The notes below the pieces were generated by a model. The model saw only the letters and a list, made by a program, of their open reading frames with translations. It made no database searches and was not told the origin of the DNA. The position numbers and the translations under genes are program-made. 64,000 nt of DNA from Eutypella sp. D-1 (Eukaryota; Ascomycota; Sordariomycetes; Xylariales; Diatrypaceae), in NCBI GenBank assembly GCA_023313575.1, contig JAJTTP010000007.1, positions 2,108,001 to 2,172,000 of the forward strand. Reading direction: 5' to 3'. This document shows, piece by piece, positions 58,156 through 64,000 of this stretch; within the stretch, counting starts at the first letter, position 1; the number at the start of each line of letters is the position of its first letter.

Positions 58156-58788
58156 TTAATGGGGCAGCATGTTCTTGACCTCCTCGTCCGTAAGTCGGAT
58201 CTCGTGGACGGGCTCGCGTCGGTTTTCCAGCGGCACATAGTCGCAGTCGACATACGAGGGTAGGAATATCTCGGGGTTCCAGGTGAAGCCCTGGCTCGAG
58301 GACAAGTAGGAGATCTGTCGTGAAGGACCGCTGTTAGTAAAGACAATCCTGGCCTAGGATCTAGTAGTCGGAGCCCAACATGGAATTACTGGGACGGGTT
58401 ACTGGGACGGGGCTGGTATGTGGGTGGGGTCAAGGGACTAACCAATCGAGGTGGGCCATCCGGGTCACCGATGTTGATGACTGTGCACTCGTCCTTGCAG
58501 AATGCTGAGCCTGGCGAGATTGTTAGTGCTGGGGTTAGATAGGACAACAGGCCATGACGGCGAGGTGAATCTTATCGTGGGAGTTGGGAACATACTCAGA
58601 AGGCTGGGTCTCCGGCTATGGAGGATCTTCTGCTTGCGACCCGATTGGGAGGGAGAGGAGTTGCTGGGCTCCGAGGACTGCGGGGAGCTTGAGTAGGACG
58701 AAGAAGAACTGCTGGAGGCCTTCGAGGATTGCTGGTAGTCGGTAGCGCCGGGTGAGCGGGCGGTTGGTATAGTGATATTCGACGACAT
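58156..58788 (-). CDS. Small conserved-looking protein, unknown function
   Basis: Three exons, 58788-58596, 58510-58443 and 58314-58156, join in phase to 139 residues. The first 60 residues are Ser-rich and disordered, ending GRKQKILHSRRPSLL. The folded-looking part runs FCKDECTVINIGDPDGPPRL, then SSSQGFTWNPEIFLPSYVD, and ends EIRLTDEEVKNMLPH. I do not recognise a named domain, but the alternating acidic and aromatic pattern, perfect splice phase and C-terminal stop argue for a real gene. Ser-rich RRPSLL could be a basophilic kinase site. The family looks fungal-specific; function unknown. ORF-based calling misses it because the exons are short. Confidence 0.65.
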
Positions 58789-61700
58789 CGTGTGAGCGTG
58801 TGAGCGTGTGGGTGTGTGAGTGATTGTGATATCGAGGTGGCACCGAGGGGTAAAGGTTCGCCGCTGATCTCGATACACCGGTCGGTCGGTCGGTCGGACT
58901 ATCGGAGGACTAGGGCGGGATGTTTCTGACAACCGATTTGGGATAGTTACAAATGCTGTGAGAACACACACAAAGGAGATGATTAAACCCTTGGAAGGTA
59001 AAGAAGAGAAGAATATAATGTAGGTGGGAAAGAGGGCAATTGTATGCAAGTCGCAGGTAGAGAGATGTAGATAAGTAAATATTGAAGGAAGGCGAGGGCC
59101 TGAATAATCAGTCTGTAAGACTTTGAGCCCTGAAAGTGGAAGAGGTGGAAGAAGAGATAAGATGAGGCAGCCACTTCAATAGGGTTAAGTTTAAGTATGA
59201 ATATGGTTATGCTTATGCTTAGGGTTCAGATGAGTATGATGATGATGATGATAAAACCTTAGAACAAGAGATGCCCAGGTGGTTCCGATTTAGGAAGAAT
59301 AAGACGAAGCAGAAGATAAGATCAAAACCTAGGAAACAAATCCGTTCTTCTAAGGTTAGGCTAGGTATAATGAGAATGATGATGAACAACACCTAACACC
59401 GAGGGGAGGAGGTTATATGTTTCTTTCGGGTTTCTGTGAATCTTTTTTTTCTTCTTCTTTTCTCAGTCTCTGTTTTCACTCTCACACTTTTTTATCCTTC
59501 TTGGATTAGGGAAGAATGCAAGTCGTTGGGCAGACAAGGCAAGCAAAAAAAAGAAAAGTGGAAAATGGAAGTTTAAGTTGAGGTTGAAGATGAAAGGATG
59601 CAAGTGGTCATCTCATCGTAGTAGGTACTGTAGTAAGTAGTTGTGGTGGTCGGTAGTAGTTCTACACTAATGGTTGGACCATCAGACCCTCCGGGGGCTC
59701 CTTGTCAGCAACTTTGAGCCAGTGACAGGCAAGACAGACTCACAACTTAGACCTTGAAAGCTTTAATGGATGGGATGTTAGTCATTCAGGTATGCCGCAT
59801 ATGTATGTATATATATGTATGTATCCTACGTATGTAGTTAGAGGCATCCATGGGGTTGCATACCTGTCTATGTACTTAATCTGTATGTATGGTGGTCAAG
59901 TGGTCAGGTGCAAGGGAGGCAAAGAGGGCTAAGAACTTGGAACGGATACTGTGTACCGTAAGCTCTTATATTTCTTTGTAGGTTCTCTTAGCTTTTCCTA
60001 GCACTGAAGGTAGATATGCAGCATTACATACTTCATCTACAGTATGAAAAAGATAAAGCCCCTAAGCCCCGTCGAGTCTTGATCATTGGATGAATTGTAC
60101 CTTGTCGCGGGGACATGGCCAACCAGTCATCTTAAGGCTTCCTGATACTTCACTATAACAGGGCGAAACAGAGCTAATAGTCGTCGGAGAATTCTGGCTA
60201 CCCTGGCATTCCTACCTTGTAGTCTAAGTTTGTAGCCTTGGGCTAGTTAGATAGTCAAATAGTTTGGCAGTTTGATATGCAAGTCTAGTCTTTGCTTTTT
60301 GGGATGAGCGACTAGGATGTACGATATCTGGCATTGTTGTACATGTACACATGGACAAGCACAAGCAAGTGGGATGGGATGGGACCAATAACTCACCAGT
60401 TAACCAGTCAATCCCATTCTCATTGTTCCCTTTTTCCATCAGGCCGTTGGTGTCAGCACCCCGTTGATGCCCTAGGCATTGATTGATGTATATCTATACC
60501 CGGGCAGTTACACAAAAAATAATAATGATTACTTGGCCCTCTTCCCCTCCCCTCCTCCAGCTAGCTATGTTACCTACGGTATATCTATCCCCTTCTCCTC
60601 CTTTAACGTGGTGCCCAGTGACGCGATAGCCAACGCACTCCTAAACCGGGATTGCGTTTATCGGATTCGAGAGCCCCATATGTAGATAACTGCCTAATTA
60701 GGACATACCAGGGTCCCTAAAGTGGGCTGGTTATGACGATATGGGGTTTGGAAAGCACCTGAGCACTACTACCAATACCTCATATTATCCCGCTACTAGG
60801 CAGCTAGTTAATTAGCATGGAAGGTTAGTAAGTCCTGAATCCATATCCAGAGGCGGCAGAGGTCCTCGAGATGATATTAATATCTTCAGTACTGTATGAA
60901 ATGAGGCATGCTTAATATAAATTATCCCTTGTCCAAGTACAACCTGGAAGATGCAGGCAGCTGCCCCGGTGGTAGGGGTATCAAGAATGCAAACCTGCAG
61001 GCTGCTCTGCATGGGAATTCCAACCGATCTCTACCTACTACCTACATACTACCCACGAAGGTGGTACAAGAAGGCAAGTAATCGGATAGTTGTATATTCT
61101 TCATGAAATGCATTGCTTTCCATGTTATCTTACATACTTCCGGGATATATATTGGCGGCAATATTGGGACCCTGATATGGATGGAACCTTTGAGCTGCAG
61201 GCTACGAATCGGACAATGTCGGAGGTAAGCTTAGTGGGCCATAAAAGCCAAATGTGGGGACCTGTCCGCCTTAAATCGTAAAATGCCAAGAGCCAATCAA
61301 ATTAGCTTAAAAGTCCCGAATGAAAGCATACTGGGCTGGGGCACTCCGCAACTGAGGTCTTACAGGAGCAGCTGGGACAATTGAGGCAGCTGCCATCGTC
61401 TGGCGGTTTTGAGGCTGGCTGATTTCAATACTTATGTAAGGACGATAAGATGGCTCCTTTATACGCTAGACTGCTTCAGAAATAGTCGATAGCGGCTGGC
61501 TAAGCTGCTTAGGTACTTAGAGCTATCCAAAGATTGTTGTAGGCAGGCAGGTACGTAGCACGTAACCTCAATCAATACCTGTCTATCTGTATCAGCGTAT
61601 CAGCTTCATCTCAGCTTCATCTCAACTTCATCATCACAACAACTCATATACACCACCACACATACACGCGCACACATAAACCCAAACAACCAAACAACCA

Positions 61701-61813
61701 CTTCTCACTACTATTTGACCGATTAAGCAAGCGACTGATCGACAGACCGACTAAAGCGACGTTTATTTCGCCCCCGGGGGAGTAAATATTTATTTCATAA
61801 TCACACATCGAAA
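58789..61813. other. Intergenic, no supported gene
   Basis: About 3 kb between divergent genes. It holds the promoters of the small unknown gene (minus) and of RPT3 (plus). There is a GAT microsatellite near 59236-59252 and TATG-rich repeats near 59800-59825. CA-rich leader sequence lies at 61630-61700. No convincing coding frame was found. Confidence 0.5.
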
Positions 61814-63234
61814 ATGACCGACGTCGCCGTAGAAAGCCCGGCCAACACTGTACCGCCACACAACAAACCTAGCCCTTCCACCATCCCCAATGTCGAGAGT
61901 ATCGAGGGTCTTCCTGCTCAAGGCGGGGATGACTACGCCACATTAAAGAAGCTGCAGAGGCATCTAGAGTATATCCAGCTACAAGAGGAATACATCAAGG
62001 ATGAGCAGAGGTGCGCGCAGCTTCTCAACCAACCATACAAAACAACACAGTCCGACCACCCCGGATGATACTAACGAAGATGTGTGCGCAGGAGCCTGAA
62101 ACGGGAGCTGGTCAGGGCCCAGGAAGAGATCAAGAGGATTCAAAGTGTACCCTTGGTGATTGGGCAGTTCATGGAAGCCATCGACCAGAAGTGAGTTCCA
62201 CTCATCTCTCCCGTTCACACGATATGACACGATATGACATCTAACAACTCTACCCCTTCAACAGTACCGGAATAGTCCAGTCTAGCACGGGCTCCAATTA
62301 TGTCGTGCGAATCCTGTCAACCCTCGACCGCGAGAAGCTGAAGCCCTCGTCCTCCGTCGCCCTGCACCGCCACTCCAATGCGCTGGTCGACATCCTACCG
62401 CCTGAGGCCGACAGCTCCATCGCCATGCTGGGCTCCGACGAGAAGCCCGATGTGACGTACGCTGACGTCGGTGGCCTCGACATGCAGAAGCAGGAGATCC
62501 GCGAGGCCGTCGAGCTGCCCTTAACCCACTTCGACCTGTACAAGCAGATCGGCATCGACCCCCCGCGCGGCGTGCTGCTGTACGGGCCGCCCGGCACCGG
62601 CAAGACGATGCTGGTCAAGGCCGTCGCGAACTCGACGACGGCCAACTTCATCCGCGTCGTCGGCTCCGAGTTCGTGCAGAAGTACCTCGGTGAAGGCCCT
62701 CGCATGGTGCGCGACGTCTTCCGCATGGCCCGCGAGAACAGCCCCGCCATCATCTTCATCGACGAGATCGACGCCATCGCCACCAAGCGGTTCGACGCGC
62801 AGACCGGCGCCGACCGCGAGGTCCAGCGTATCCTGCTCGAGCTGCTCAACCAGATGGACGGGTTCGACCAGACGGCGAACGTCAAGGTCATCATGGCCAC
62901 GAACCGTGCCGACACCCTCGACCCGGCCCTGCTGCGTCCCGGCCGTCTCGACCGCAAGATCGAGTTCCCCTCGCTCCGCGACCGCCGCGAGCGCCGCCTC
63001 ATCTTCTCCACCATCGCCAGCAAGATGAGTCTCGCCCCCGAGGTCGACCTCGACAGCCTCATCGTCCGCAACGACCCCCTCAGCGGCGCCGTCATCGCCG
63101 CCATCATGCAGGAGGCCGGCCTCCGCGCCGTCCGCAAGAACCGCTACAACATCATCCAGTCCGACCTCGAGGACGCCTACTCCAGCCAGGTCAAGGGCAC
63201 CGCCGACGACAACAAGTTCGACTTCTACAAGTAA
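61814..63234 (+). CDS. RPT3: 26S proteasome regulatory ATPase Rpt3
   Basis: Three exons, 61814-62010, 62092-62190 and 62265-63234, join in phase to 421 residues. The N-terminal coiled coil (about 40-75, [19 protein letters not shown]) leads into the OB domain. The AAA+ core has Walker A GPPGTGKT at 206-213, Walker B IIFIDEID at 261-268, the second region of homology [12 protein letters not shown], and a C-terminal FYK that fits the HbYX gate-opening motif. Sequence and length match Rpt3 (human PSMC4) rather than the other five Rpt subunits. Rpt3 unfolds substrates in the 19S base. Codons in exon 3 are nearly all G/C-ending, as in highly expressed genes. Confidence 0.97.
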
Positions 63235-64000
63235 ACAAACTGTCTCGGTTTGTTTATCTTCGCTGCCTGTTCCGTCTGTTGTGGCGAGCCTCTATCCAGG
63301 TATATTATCGCCAGAGGAGGGTAGGGTCACAGGGTTTCCCTCTAGTGGGAAGACGGGAGGGGCAAGGAGGGAGGGTTGGGGGAAGGGGGAAAGATGGCAC
63401 AAGGGAACCCTTGGACCGTCGAGTTCACTGTCTGTCCATAGAAAAACATTACTCGTGGTAACGAGGCGGAAGAAAGGGAGGAACAGGATTTAGGCCGTCA
63501 GGGGCCCGGGCATGAAATAGTAGTAGTGATGCTCTACTCTACGAATACAACATGAGATATCTTCCTACGCGAAGCGAACTCGTTACTACCACTACCCACC
63601 ACCACTGGGTACCTATCGCAAAGGCAATTGAAACCTGGTTCGCTCTCTCTTCTTTGACCGGTTCTAAGTGGTGTATGTCGATTAAGCATTTTCGAAGCGT
63701 TCGCGGTTCTTGGGGGGGGCATGCCCCCCCCCCCCCCGTGGCCTTTTATTCTGATATGACACAAAGGTGAGGTGAGGTGAGTTGAGTAAGCCGAGCGGGG
63801 CATCGCTTTTGCGAGAGACGAGACTAGTAGTCCAGTTCCAGTCCAGAGCAGATCAGAACCCGTAGGACAGTCGAAGTATAGACGCAAAAAGCCCACTGCG
63901 TGACGAATAGGGATATACCCGATAGAATCCTACAAGGCTGTGGGGCATTACTGGATCGATCAACGTACGGTAGCGTATTAGTCGCCCGACCGACCATACG
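63235..64000. other. RPT3 3' region
   Basis: The 3' UTR and flank of RPT3, purine-rich at 63340-63400. It carries a G8-CATG-C8 palindrome at 63712-63731. No gene was found. Confidence 0.5.
63712..63731. repeat. G8-CATG-C8 perfect palindrome
   Basis: Eight G, CATG, then at least eight C (the C run continues to about 63738) form a perfect inverted repeat with no spacer. It can extrude a hairpin. It may be prone to instability or assembly error. Confidence 0.8.

Noticed and set aside
62298..63137. 279-codon minus-strand frame over RPT3
   Set aside because: It is a shadow of the RPT3 exon, Ser/Arg-rich and without a domain.
1..64000. CRISPR arrays, rRNA and tRNA genes
   Set aside because: No regularly spaced repeats were seen. 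No convincing T-loop and anticodon structure was found by eye, though a tRNA scan could still find one.

Overview
The window looks like nuclear DNA of a filamentous ascomycete (Pezizomycotina, most likely Sordariomycetes). The evidence is short GT-AG introns, GC-rich coding exons, a block of repeat-induced point mutation (RIP), and a full-length FREQUENCY (frq) circadian clock gene. I cannot name the species.

Layout. 1-2770 is an extremely AT-rich, CpA/TpG-depleted RIP relic. It abuts, at a sharp composition edge, a decayed Mutator-like (MULE) transposase on the minus strand (2895-5157) and a possible LTR fragment. From 5.6 to 14.5 kb lies an accessory-looking stretch with weak hypothetical ORFs, an intact arginyl-tRNA synthetase-like gene whose catalytic signature motifs are eroded (8005-10021), and a CorA-like membrane protein gene (12318-14526). 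A nine-exon MFS permease (16358-18877, minus) follows. Then come COG3 (minus) and an FMP25-like mitochondrial RCC1 protein (plus), which share a divergent promoter, and an NAD(P)-dependent SDR/epimerase.

The rest is core gene territory: frq with about 5.5 kb of upstream DNA (34433-37630), a small secreted phospholipase A2, a zinc alcohol dehydrogenase, prefoldin subunit 3, SEC14, the kinetochore protein Nsl1/Mis14, a small conserved gene of unknown function, and the proteasome ATPase RPT3.

The core genes do not form one pathway. They serve the clock (frq), Golgi and lipid trafficking (COG3, SEC14), protein folding and turnover (prefoldin, RPT3), chromosome segregation (Nsl1) and mitochondria (FMP25). 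The most unusual item is the ArgRS-like protein of about 650 residues. It is intact across its one intron, yet its HIGH, KMSKS and TGPYLQYAHSRL-type motifs are substituted, which suggests a non-canonical or pseudo-synthetase paralogue beside transposon debris. Around frq, GATC-rich clusters upstream and downstream are candidate light-response elements for the sense and antisense transcripts, and the alternative short-form start methionine is conserved. Exon borders were worked out by hand from splice signals, phase and family knowledge; no alignment was run.
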